Positions 31,304 to 42,516 of a DNA stretch of 64,000 nucleotides are shown piece after piece; position 1 is the first letter of the stretch, and every line of letters starts with the position of its first letter. The notes beneath the pieces are model-generated. The model did not search any database. It worked only from the letters and a program-made list of their open reading frames with translations, and was not told where the DNA came from. The position numbers were made by a program, and so were the translations under genes. Source of the stretch: Pythium myriotylum (taxonomy: Eukaryota > Oomycota > Peronosporomycetes > Pythiales > Pythiaceae); NCBI GenBank assembly GCA_023091665.1, contig JALJCQ010000008.1:1178001-1242000 (forward strand), given 5' to 3'.

Positions 31304-32127
31304 AGTCCGTATTTGAGTTTTATTCTTCCTGTGCTCGACGTTCAGTATAGAGCTGTGCCACGAGTGATCCGCTTTGCATACAGAATACAGAAATTGTACC
31401 CGAACCACGCTGTTGATGCGCTCCAGCAAGCCCTCGTGAGGGGGCTCGACATTGAAGGTACCCGCGACATATTGTCGACCTCCTTGCGTTAGACCAACAG
31501 AACGCGACGTAAACGATGGCCTTCTTGACCTCGTCGATAGGACCCATCTTGGCGCTGAGCCGGCGAGCATGTGCGCATGTCGTTTTGCGCCGGCTTCGAA
31601 CTGGCGGCGGTTGCGGAGCACGTGGCGCTTGGGGACGTGAAGCGACTTGGTCGACGCGTTCGTGCGCTTGCGCCGGTCGCGTAGATCGCGGAAGTCCGAC
31701 TAACCCTCCTTGACGATCAACTTGAGTCCACCGTAGAGCCGCCCTCCCACGGCGAACAGTGTGTGCATGGCCTATTCGATCTCGATCTCCGAGATCACGT
31801 CGCTCGTGAACCCAACAGTGCGAGCGTCGAGGCCGGTGACCCCGACAGCGGCACCGTGATCGCGAACGAGGAATTGTCATTCGCGCCGCGTGCCAACCAG
31901 ATCTCCCACTGGCGCCGTGTGAGCAGCTTGCTCGTCGCGAAGGAGCACTCGAGCACGGGTAGGCTGTGCGGCGGCGCGGGGGTGACGCTTGCGTCCGCCG
32001 GCGCATCCACCGACACACCGTCGTCGCCGGCCGACGCCGAGTGGTTTGACACGGCAGGCGCAGTTCGGACCAGCTGCAGATTCACTTCATGGTGAAGGAC
32101 TGGGGGCCTGCCAGGTTTGCAAAACAC
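31290..32127 (-). pseudogene. degenerate frame of unknown identity
   Basis: Minus-strand pieces in changing frames: VLECSFATSKLLTRRQWEIW (about 31930), MHTLFAVGGRLYGGLKLIVKEG (about 31760-31700), and VPKRHVLRNRRQFEAGAKRHAH (about 31640-31575). The order is protein-like with several breaks, perhaps an old transposon protein. Unassigned. Confidence 0.3.
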
Positions 32128-33247
32128 TATTTCTAGAACAGTTAATACAATGTAATTAGAGGGAGCTGCTCGTACAGCTCGCGACCTCTAACCGACTAGA
32201 AGTCACTTTCCATTTTACTCGATAATGCAAAGATCAGTGACTATACCTCTGCTCAGACACCTAGCAATAATTTCAACTTGAATGAGCGCTTCCCGAATGG
32301 GTGCAGAATGGACATTTCGTTTCTCGTAGTGACGAAACCTGCGTATCAGACGCTGTAAATGTTTCACGCTTTTAGAAAAATCATCATTGAAGTCTCGCAA
32401 AACCCCATCATAACCTCAAAACCTTTCAAAGTTAAGTAACAATAACCTCGGAACTTATTTGCAATTTAGCGAGGTTTTGTTACAAAAGGCGGTAAGTTTG
32501 AGGGAGACATCATCTGTCGCAATTACAGAACGTGTAAATTTACACGATCTGGAAAGTTGACTTGGTAAAAGTATCCATACATTCACGGATGTGATTGCGA
32601 AAGGGTTAATGCAATGATACTCAGGGCTAGGCGGGGGGGGGGGGGGGGGGGGGGAGTGATCATCCCTCCCTTCAAATCAACTTCAGGTACCAATACTTTC
32701 ATTCCAGCTGACAAGACGTCAGATAATTCTGCCCTGACAATCCGCAAAGCGCCAGGTGAAAAATTTCATTTCTGAGTCTCTATCTATTTTCGCTCACGGC
32801 CAACTTTGCGTCGCCCTCCCCGGGGTCTCCTCTCAGGCTAAAATCAATATTACGATTCGAGATCCACTGAATTCTCTGACTGGCTGGTTGTGTTTGCCAG
32901 TAGAGTCAGGTACCGCGTATCCTAAACCCTAAAACCTAGGAAATTACAGTGGTTTTTTTTGCCGTTCCCGATCCCAAAATGGCAGGGAAATCCGGGGAAG
33001 CCGTGGGGAACCGGTCCGCTACATCAAACTGAGCGGATCGACTCCGAAGGCGAGGATGTAGCCACCACGTGATTGGTGCCTTCACTGTCATGCAGCGCAC
33101 TGGTTAAATGACTTTCCAACAGCCACTGCGGCGCAGATCGCTCGAAGGAGTGGAAGGATGTGAAGCCCGAAAGGATCAAGACGACACCGCATCGGCACCC
33201 CCACAAGCAAGGTGTCCGTGTTCCTGCAATCTACAAGGTCTGCCCCC

Positions 33248-33288
<41 letters not shown>

Positions 33289-34480
33289 AAAAAAAGAAAA
33301 ACACACACACACACAACTTTGATTCCCGTGCTCTGTATTAGACGTACAAACATTCAAGTGCGGGATTGCATGCGAAAATCGGCACTACGCCTGCAAAATT
33401 GTTGGAAAAAAACCATCCTGATCATTAGATTTTTAGAGTTTGTCTAAAACCTTCAAAATTTTCACAAAACACAACCAACCGACATGTAACCCGGATTTTT
33501 ATCCATGGATGGAGTGACAAGAATGCACTGAGCACGATGATCAAGTCAGATTTGGTCTCTGGTTTGCCCAAGGGCTCCAAACTCTCATAGTTATACAAAA
33601 ATAGGCGTGTTCGCTGCGCAAGCATGTAATGGGTGGCAAGGCGTGGGCCGGAACCCTGTCGTGCCACGCGCAATAAGCGCGGCACCTCGACTACGTTCAT
33701 CTCGGTGAAAGGGAGGGGGGGGGGGGGGGGGGGGGTGGTGAAGAAATGAATGATGGGGGGGACGGAGAGGTCCGCCCTGACGCAAGGGCTAGTACGGCCT
33801 CCGTCAATCGGACGACGCGCGCGTCATCTAATTCGCGGCACCTCAGGAGATGAATAGGGTTGGCTATGTCATCCAGGAGTGCCGCACTATAGATTAGTCA
33901 ATGGCAAATGGCTATTTGACGCGTGGATATTACTTAACCCTTTCGTTGCCGATTTCGATGCAATGGCCATTCTATCGTCATGTTAGATTTTTTGGTTAGA
34001 TTAGATCTCCAAAAAAGACCACCATTTCGCTTTACTGACCACGACATGGCGGTTTCGATCGCGGAAAGGATGAGACTCCTGACCATGCGACTCTGATGCG
34101 TCAATTCAGCAATTTCCAACATGAAATTTGGGTCGTGACCGAGTTGTCTTGGTCGCCAGGTTTGACGTCCTCGTAGATCGCTACGAGACGTCAACTGACG
34201 CTACGCACTCAGACAAGGCGCGGTACAGGGTGCTCAGGGAGAAGTTGTCGACCGAACGGGCCGGTCGTATCCAATCCTGGTATGGGCAAGTGACGGCTCT
34301 ATAGTACTCGGTGCTACGATCTTTAGTAGAGCGACAAAACGATACGGCTCTCGCGGCAACCACAATCAGTGGTGAGCCGCCTTCGACCAGCAAAACAAAA
34401 ATAAGTATTTGTTTTCTATGCCACCTCCAAGGCCACACACACAGAGTTGGAATCTTCGCAGCTTTCTCAACATGATAAAG
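32128..34480. other. gene-free stretch with homopolymer tracts
   Basis: No supported gene. It contains G22 (32633-32654), C30 followed by A17 and an AC repeat (33249-33313), and G21 (33715-33735). At about 32945-33030 an inverted relative of the E1 transposon end is present (GTTCCCGATCCCA...GAACCGGTCCGCTACATCAAA, in separate blocks). Confidence 0.6.
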
Positions 34481-37230
34481 CGAGCAAATGTAGAAAACTG
34501 GCGCGAGGAGCGAGGAGAAGGCGACAGTGGAAGCCGAAAAGGCCAGAAATGGCAAACGGATACGGTCTCTGACGTCTACTCCGAATATAGTCACATCGAC
34601 ACGGGACGAATTCGACGCCCTGATTAGGGATGTGGCCGCGAAGTTGCGCAGCGGAGGTTGAGCAGAAACTTCAGCTTGAAGGTCACCGCTGTAGGAACGA
34701 CGATCCACGCCTGGCTCGTAGCACGCGAACAGAGTGATTACGCTCGGTCACTTGGCGGTGGTCGGTCCCCAGTGGGTAACCGTGACGATCGGAGTCGCGA
34801 ACGCGGGAGAAGACATGGATCACCGAGAAGATCTCGATCCTAATCGGAGATCATTATTCTCACTGAACGACGAGAGAACCCAACATTCGCCTTTCGCACG
34901 AGCGCAGGAACAAGGACCAAGGCGAGTTAGCGATTTGGGTGAACAGAGATCAGGCGTTGCGCTTGCGGGTCCCAACATTAACAAGCCTGATATACTGGAG
35001 AGGCCGCGGTAGTTGGCAAGGGCAACCTTGACCTACTGATATCTCACGGGGGCCTTCACAAGAGAAACTGGACGACCCCCGCCGTTACGGACCCAGTGGG
35101 GGATACATCTACAGAAGTCAGGAACGCGATTACGGCATGTGTTATCAGTGGGTTGATGAACGAAACTTCCACTCCCAGCTAGACAATCGGGGTTCTACTG
35201 GCGGTGCGAACCGCGCTGGGTTTAATGAGCGCGATTCTTATAGACCATGGCCAGCATGGACAGTGGGAAGATCGCAGACCCAGTCAGGGGGCGTCGTACA
35301 AGTCGTGTTTACCACCACGACAGCACACGCAACGTAACAGACAATGCGAAGAAGCGACCGCCGCCTCAGTCAACTACATGACGAGGGGTGAATACTACAA
35401 AACTCACCAACCTATATTGGCCTCGCAATCGGGGAGCACCCAAAAACAAAAGGTGGATAAGGTGAGAAACAAGCGCACGTTGAGAACGAGCGGATTAAGC
35501 GGGTGTCCGCGGTCGAACTCCAGCGGACGCGGAGCCTAGAAGTATAGTCATGTGTGCCTGGCTTTCACAGGCACTGATGAGATCTGGCGCCGACCACGCA
35601 AGGGCGGCCACTACCACTACAGAACTATATGGAAGGAATTCGCCACTGTATGGGTACAGCGATGAGTCTGACAACGAGGAACAACGCCTAATGGGGTCAA
35701 TTACTTCTACAACTACGGGGGTGGACGAGTCGAACCTGAACCAGGACAATCGATGCCCTCGGTTGCCAATACTCCAACACCGATGGCTGAACCTACTGAT
35801 GGGGGTGCTTCGAAAGCGACCACACTAACTATTGATGACCAGTCATACCACCCCTGGAACGTCAACTAGACGCAGCTGTGGGTGAAGGCGCGGAAGAAGG
35901 GCCAATGGTAGGTGAGCTCTCTGTAGCGGAGTCGATGTACGGGAAGGATACTGCACTGATGGGCGTCGGATCCGCTTCCGTGGCGACCCTGTTCGCTGAT
36001 CCGGAGTGGACCATCGACTCGGGCTTCTGTCCACATGACAAAGGACCATCTTCAACTCGCACACTCCAGCTATAGGTATCGTGGAATTTGGTGCAACGGC
36101 GTATTAAAGAGTTGGGATGACTATCGATTGCGGACCCTGCGTGCGTCGAAGACGCTATACCTCGATGACGTGATCTAGGTTCCCGAGTTTTTATTCAACC
36201 GACTGTCTCTGCGTAAGGCCATGCAGGAGACGGCATCGACATTGATTTCGAAGATGACGAGTGGCTCTTCGCTCACATGGATCACGGGTACTCGGTGTAT
36301 GCGCCAGCATCAGACCAAACGGGTATGTACGTGCTGCCTGCTGTGAGTAACGAGAGGGCTTTGGCGGCTACTCGGGGAGTAGTGCTGACAAGTTGGTGGT
36401 ATGGCACAGGCGCCAAGGATATCTGGGACGGACTGCAAAGAAAAATCTTTGGAGATCTATTTGAGAGACGAGAGGTCATTCTCGAAGTCCCTAACAGACT
36501 CTTCTGTATGCAAATCATACACATTTGTGTAAAACTACCCCGCCTACTTTACCCATGGAAGGCAGCGAGGAAGGCCAGATGGCCAGGCGTACACTCAGTG
36601 GTATTGGTGTCTTTCCCGTGTCAACTTTTAGTGGGCGTCGGTACTTTGTCATGTTCGTTGACGAGTATGCCCGACATGCTAATGAAGAGCAAGTCAGACA
36701 TCTACAATGATTTCGAAAAGTATCGGAGCGAGACCAGACACACGATCAATTGGACCTATTACACTATATTCAACGTAGATGAGGAGACGGATCTCATGCG
36801 ATCCGACAGCGCTGAAGAGTACGAGAAATTAGGGAATATCGTTAAGACCACGTGCAGTATCTGATTGTGGGTTGCACAAGTGTACAAACCTCAATATAAT
36901 GGTGTCGTGGAGCGGTGCATGCGAATGGTTGTGGAGATTGAGCAGCCAGAGGGCTACGCACAGAAAGGACAAGAGCACCTGGTGCGCAGACTTGAGAAGA
37001 GTCCTTACAGACTCAAGCTCACACTGTACGCCTGGTGCTACACATTCCAAGGGTTCATGGCCAAGTGCGGGTTCAGACGCTTGGTAAAAGACTATTGTGT
37101 CTTTATCATTAACACCCAGTGTGTAGTCGGAGTCTATGCCCGATGATCTTATGATCATGGGAAGTCCACTGCGACTGATGCAGGACTTCAAGGACTCAGG
37201 CAAGAAATTGTTTCAGATGTCAGACATGGG
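34480..37230 (+). mobile_element. decayed copia (Ty1) element
   Basis: Landmarks appear in the right order on the plus strand but in changing frames: a gag-like piece (DEFDALIRDVAAKLRSG, about 34600); protease PEWTIDSG (about 36005); LFNRLSLRKAM before the integrase; integrase pieces GRRYFVMFVDEYARH (about 36635), SKSDIYNDFEKYRSET (about 36690) and LMRSDSAEEYEKL; YKPQYNGVVERCMRM (about 36885); and RT DLMIMGSPL followed by FQMSDMGPAKY (about 37140-37240). Much of RT and all of RNase H are missing. No LTRs were found. Confidence 0.65.
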
Positions 37231-37242
37231 GCCGGCGAAGTA

Positions 37243-37294
37243 CTTGTGTGTGTGTGTGTGTGTGAGGGAGGGGGGGGGGGGGGGGGGGGGGGGG
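37243..37294 (+). repeat. TG repeat followed by G25
   Basis: A (TG)n run (about 37243-37264) followed by G25 (37270-37294) lies within the copia RT coding region, directly after the MSDMGPAKY block, where the gene becomes unreadable. Confidence 0.9.
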
Positions 37295-37469
37295 TCTCTC
37301 AGTACGATACGAAGGTGTGCGTCGATTCGACAAGCACGACTGTCGGCCAGTGGGCTCGTCACAAGAACCGGGGATGCAATTATCTGCACCACAGATGCCA
37401 AGAACTAAAGAGGAGATAGTCGAGATTTGAAGCGATTCATCGGATTTCCTGACTTACTCTCACTATAGT

Positions 37470-37850
37470 TATTGGATGAAGGACCACAGCAGTGCCACCC
37501 TCGTCGTTGTCATAAAATAGGAAAGACGAACCAGGTCGGACAAATGAATATGGTGCTGCGTTAAGGCACAGGGAGGCTTTATTGTGCCCAATGGGTGCTG
37601 TTGCATTCTATCTGTTTTGCCGCTGGCAGATTGAACACGAACTTCTCCCAGAAATGAGCGAGTGGCAGCGTTGGCACCACACTGCTCAAAGGCAGCGACA
37701 GAGAGAAGGATTTCTCGTACACAGTACAGCATGAATGTGTGAAAAAAGGATTTTCAGCCTGTGGAATTGACTCTATTATCTGGGCACATACAAACCGAGG
37801 GTCTGGAGCAAAACTTGCTGAAGCTCAGCCCTCCGTGGGGGGGGGGGGGG
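37470..37850. other. no gene assigned
   Basis: Between the copia remnant and the helicase fragment. It contains an 87-codon minus-strand frame (37732-37469) with no recognised motif, and a G16 run at 37837-37852. Confidence 0.4.
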
Positions 37851-37852
37851 GG

Positions 37853-38450
37853 CTAGTCCTCCCAGCGGATCAATTTCACTTTCTTTACTAGCTCGAACGT
37901 TGTGCTGTGTCGCTTGAGGTTTTCCTCTTTGTTCCCCCCTTTCAGTTTGTAATCGCAATTGAAGAAGACGCATAGCTCGGTACGCTGAAACATGGTCTGT
38001 GTGTAAGTTCGTTTATTTAGTAGCTTGAGTTGAGCATGTGATAGTCGGCCCCATCTTAAGCCGGAGAGCAGTTGTGTGTACACCGCGTCATCGCGAGCCC
38101 GCATGAGAAAAAAGGACAACATTCGTCACCATGCATGCTTTGTCGCCGGCCTTTCGTAGTGCTCTTCCAGTCACCGGTGGGCTCGTGAAGCCTGGGTAGG
38201 AATTAAGCGTGAGCAACTACCGAATCAATGCAGAAACAGACAACAAAAACAACTTACATGGTGATCCTCCAATGGGACATAGTTGAAACCAATCCCCAAC
38301 GAGAAGGAAATGCTTCCCGCCAATGATTTTTTGGGCTGAGCTGACATTGATCTCGAAACTGTGTCAGTTGCACCGAGTAGCCTCTGGTCTGTCATCGAAA
38401 CCTCCTCGATAACGACGAGTACCACCTGACGGAAACGGGATATCATTTGG
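37853..38450 (-). pseudogene. Helitron-type PIF1 helicase fragment
   Basis: On the minus strand 38440-38225 has VVIEEVSMTDQRLLGATDT, a Walker B (DEVSM-like, here EEVSM) of PIF1 helicases. After a gap, 38122-37853 has RDDAVYTQLLSGLRWGRLS and LKLLNKRT, which fit the next helicase block of Helitron/PIF1 proteins. Walker A and the Rep nuclease are absent. A short intron between the pieces is possible. Truncated at 38450 where the gypsy-derived DNA starts. Confidence 0.6.
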
Positions 38451-38687
38451 AGAGACGGTGTACCCCACCAAAATAGGAGACCGGGGATACAGTGGTGGAG
38501 GTCACGGTACGACGAGAGAGAGAGCGAGAGAAGGAGCAAGCGAGAGGGGGAGAAGAAGGAAAGACCGAGAGAAGCGCCAAGACGAGAGCGCGCCGCCCGC
38601 GCGCGGAGATCTCCGAAGGCCGTCCGCAGTCGGCACGGTAGCGCGGAGCGCCGCGAGCAGCACAACACAAGCTGCGACAAGGGACGC

Positions 38688-39698
38688 ATGCCCACCCCAA
38701 GAGCCGCAGCGGCCGCTGCCAACCCCGGCCCCAACGACGACGAAGACCAGCCGATGAACTCATTGCCGCCGGCGGAGACACCGCCACGTCCGCGTGACAG
38801 CGCGCTCGAAGACATCGAGGAAGGCGAAGTTCGCGGGCGTGCCGACGCGAAGACGATGACGCCCCGTCAGTATCGCGAGCGGAAGACCGCCCCACCGCCC
38901 CACGACGAAGCGAAGCCGCGCGACCCGACGTCGCAAGCTCAAGACGAGTAGGCGCTCGCGCGTGAGGCGCGCCTGCAGGAGCAGCGCCTGCTGATGGCTC
39001 AGCCAAAGGTCACGCACCGCGACATCCGCGATGGCGCGTTCGACAGTCCGGATCTACGGTGCCCAGCGCCCGCGACTCGCCAGGACTCACCCGTCCGCGT
39101 CGCCGACAGGGTGAGCACCTACGACTTCGGCTTGGGTGCTCCCTGTACGATTGGCGAAGCTCTCACCGAGCGACACATGTCGCGAGTGACATTCAACCAG
39201 TGGCGCTACCACCAACGTGGGCCGATCTTCGGTGTGCCGATTATCGTCGAACCCGGCCGTTCGCCGGACGAGTTCAACACTTAGTTCTGGAGGTGGTTCG
39301 AGCTCACGAAGCGTGTCGACGTGGCGCCGATGCGCAGCCCGACGTACGTCGGGGAAGTGAAGAAACCCCGTGATATGCGAATTCGTTTCGCCAAGTTGTA
39401 CGTCGACAACAGAGTCACTGCTGACATTGAAGCTGCGCTTCTGATCCATCCTGTGGGGACCGCTCAAGGTCAACCTTCTCGAGACTCTTCTCACCGCGCG
39501 GCGGATGCCGCTATTGGAACCACTCGGGGTGGTTCTGCTCGTGCTCGCGGAGCAAGTCGAGGCAGTCCTCGCGAAGCACCTGCTTCTCAACCCACGAACT
39601 CTGGTACTTGGGATATCCCAGCCACATCACCAAGATCTCGCGATTTCCGCGACGCGTACGGACGCGATCAAGCGACTCAACGTGCCGTCATTGACTAA
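38688..39698 (+). pseudogene. antisense frame at the 3' end of gypsy element G3
   Basis: One reading frame is protein-like over 337 codons, interrupted only by TAG at 38949-38951 and 39282-39284. It starts MPTPRAAAAAANPGP, has an acidic segment (EDIEEGEVRGRAD), VSTYDFGLGAPCTIGEAL, FNQWRYHQRGPIFGVPIIVEPG, FWRWFELTKRVDVAP, MRIRFAKLYVDNRVTADIE and an Arg/Gly/Ser-rich tail. Its C-terminal part overlaps the chromodomain coding sequence of G3 on the opposite strand, the same placement as the antisense frame of G1. I see no sequence similarity to that protein. Function unknown. Confidence 0.45.
39505..39690 (-). pseudogene. C-terminal chromodomain of gypsy element G3
   Basis: Minus-strand frame with HVESLDRVR, EILVMWLGYPKYQSSWVEK and EHEQNHPEWF, closely matching the G2 Pol C-terminus in layout. 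It is joined at about 39682-39690 to protease-region DNA of a G1 copy, so the rest of this pol gene is missing. Confidence 0.75.
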
Positions 39699-40500
39699 GA
39701 CGTTGATCGTCTCAGTTTCTTCCTGCGGCCTTATGCGCGCAGACTCCTCGAGCTGCAGTTGCGCAACTGCAGCGAGATCTCCATCGCTCGACGTTCTAGT
39801 CGAGGCGGAGAGTCGACGTTGCCTCCTTGCGGCAGACGTCGAGACCTTCCTCTCATAGTGCTGCCCCTGTGGCAAGCACTGTCTTCTTGGCTCGTGCGAC
39901 TTATTCGCACGAGGATCTTCCTCACTTGACTCGTGCGACTCACTCGCACGAGAAGTCTTCGGCGCTGTCTGCGACTCTACGCAGACCCCGGCAGCTGGCT
40001 CGACGACAAAGGTCGACTCTTTGTCGTAGTCTTGGGCAGTCGTACTAACGACCGAGTGACTGATGAGGCCATCACACTCATCTTTCACACGTCCACGTGC
40101 ATCTGGACGCTCCAGAACCGACATCAGGTGGCCACCTGATGACCGAGCGGCGGGCATCGTAACGGATCGATGCCGCCAGCTGATCCATGGCTCGTGTGAA
40201 CTGAGCCATGGCAGGCCTAGAATGACGTCGAACTTGTCATCTAGGTCGAGTACGACAAAGTCATCGTCGTACTCATTGCCTTCAAGCGTGCAGTGGAGGC
40301 CCACTACGCGTTTCATAACCTTCACCGTTGCGCCAGTTGCAAGGCGCACCGTCATCCTCGTCGGAGGAATGCCTCGCTCGACTACGTCGAGCCCCAAAGA
40401 CTCGATAGACTGTCGTCGAACGAAGTTGTTCGACGCCCCACAGTCTACGAGGGCACGAAGCGAAGACGAAGCTCCTTCGACTTCGAGCTCCAAGGTGATG
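39686..40500 (-). pseudogene. Pol N-terminal part of G1b
   Basis: Protease LVDCGASNNF and the linker region as in G1, ending at the chimeric junction. A CAG to TAG change at about 40539-40541 separates it from gag in the fused frame. Confidence 0.8.
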
Positions 40501-40538
40501 AGGGCCTCATCATCACCAGGTGTGGCGAAGCACAGAGA

Positions 40539-41732
40539 CTATGCTTTGGGAGCAGCCTTCGTCAAGAGTCCCACAAACTCTCTTGACGTGACTGGATCAG
40601 TAGGGCGCTCCGCCCCTACTGACCCTGACCGTTTTTTTTGTTGATCATCACGCTGCTGTTTCTTCGCAGCGTGTTGATCCGACCACTGGACCTTCTTGTC
40701 CACGTGGCGACCGCGTCCATTGCCGCGAGGCACTGGGCGCGCAGCATTACACTCATAAGCGTAATGCCCGGTCTTCTGGCATCGATTGCATTTCTGCAAT
40801 CGTTTGTCCACGCGAGGGCGCTGCTCGCTCTCGGCGTAGGAAAGATCCATGGCCTCTGGATCACTTGAGTCTTGTCGTCTGGACGGACGATAAGCAGCAG
40901 AATGGACATAAGCCTGTCGCAGGCTGAAGTCCTCTTGGCGAGCAGCCGAGATCGCGTCCTCGAGTTTATCAAACTCGAGGCGGAACATCTGGGTCTTGAT
41001 CGGCCCATCCTCGAGCCCCTTGATAAACGCAGCAACCTGCGTTTGATCATCGATGGGATTCTCCACGATGCAACTCACGAGGTATCGTGCGTGCTGGGCG
41101 TAAGCGTGAATATCACGCTTACCTTGCCTGAGATCCAGGAACTCAGCGCGAGCCCTGAACTCGGCTCGAGGCGGCTCAAACGCTTGTTTGATCTTGACCT
41201 TGAACTCTTCATACGATCCGAAGCAATACGGATCGTGCAACTTGAGACCGAGCGCCCACACCTTGGCACGACCTGCCAAGTTGGATATGGCGTAGGTCAC
41301 TCGCATCGCATCGTCATCGATGCGACGGGCTTCAATGGAATCGTCGAGTTCGACGAACCAACGCAACAGGCTGTCACCGTCAGCCTTGTACTTGGAGATC
41401 TCGATCTTCAACGGCTCGACACGTCGAGGCCGCTCTGCCGCCGCAGCAGCAGACTGCTGCTGCCTCAACAACGCTGCTTGTTGAGCGCTCTGCTCGCGCA
41501 GAGCTGCAAGACTCCCTCTCGCCTCGTTCAGCTCATGCTGGATGAACTGGGCGATACTCGCGTGCTGTTCATCACGCGAGAGCGAGAGGAGCATGGCGCC
41601 GACGGCGGCTTCGCCCACCGTCGCGGCCATGCGCTGAACAGCCTGCCACTCGAGCTCACTCAAGTGGAGGAAGCTCTCACGCGAGGCGTGGCGACCCTGC
41701 GCGCCAGGGGTTTCCGGCGCAGGGGGATTCAT
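40539..41732 (-). pseudogene. Gag of G1b, fused to pol frame by an extra A
   Basis: Same Gag as 8095-9210 including the CCHC knuckle. The A7 of the slippery site is A8 here (40632-40639), which puts pol in frame with gag. The fused frame runs 25 codons past the old stop and then meets a TAG. The hairpin after the slippery site is still present. Confidence 0.8.
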
Positions 41733-41764
41733 AGTCGCTGGGCGGACTACGAAGTGCTACCAGG

Positions 41765-42100
41765 TGTAACGAGGCTGACCTCGTTACGTCACGCACACTG
41801 TGGAGCAGTGTAGGAAGCGCGCAACACAGGGACTTGTGTTGGGTTGGGTAAATGGGAAACTGAATTTATGGATTAGGAAACCCAGAAAAACCTAATCTTT
41901 GTATATAAAACCTCGCAGCTCCACCCTCGGATTTCTGCCATCCACTCAATCACAAGACCCTAGCGTGGTTGGTGGGAAATCGGGATAATATCGTAGGATA
42001 TTATCCAATCAGGAGACATCGCAACCAGATGGGTTCACAATGTTCCTATCGGACACCATTGACATGGGCCCGTACCATGTAACGGACACACCCCGTTACA
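41765..42100 (-). repeat. LTR-A of G1b (336 bp)
   Basis: Same length and ends (TGTAAC...GTTACA) as 7727-8062, with scattered point differences. This is the right-hand boundary of the repeat-rich half of the window. Confidence 0.9.
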
Positions 42101-42516
42101 AGACGCGGTCGTCCTTGGAGAAGTCCGAGGGCCTCCAGAGCGATTAGCTACCGTGTAGCAGACCAGAATGCGCAAAATGATGGTGATTTGCTGTATGGTT
42201 TGCTCTCGTTTCGCTTCTGAACCACCCCGAAACGGCAAAAGTCTTTTTGATCCAGCTGATCAACGACCGCGTCCATGCCGATCAACAACCAGTCACTAAG
42301 AAATAGAAATCAAAGATGCTGGTGTCCTTCCTGTCCTTCAAATTCGTGCAAACAATTCATGAGGTGACTTCCAATTGCAGAGTGATGGTCTTTATTTTCA
42401 TCCAATAAACGGACAATACACAGGAACCAATGGGATGAACTCCAAAGCGTTTGGTTGGTGCTGACTGGTCTTGGCCTCGAAACGTTGTGGGCACCAAATC
42501 CCAGTTGGGCGTGAAG
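42101..42516. other. upstream region of the L1-domain gene, no gene seen
   Basis: No supported frame in the plus direction before the ATG at 42517. It separates the last retroelement LTR from the first host gene. Confidence 0.5.

Larger units (their letters stand above)
39682..42100 (-). mobile_element. second G1 copy (G1b), 5' half only
   Basis: Minus-strand 5' LTR (42100-41765), primer site, gag and the first ~800 bp of pol, nearly identical to 7727-10150 of G1. It ends in mid-protease/linker at a junction with the G3 chromodomain fragment; the shared bases GGCAC/GTGCC at the junction suggest template switching or microhomology-mediated joining. Confidence 0.9.

Noticed and set aside
34181..34708. 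175-codon minus-strand frame
   Set aside because: No motif, composition near random, and it overlaps the start of the decayed copia element.
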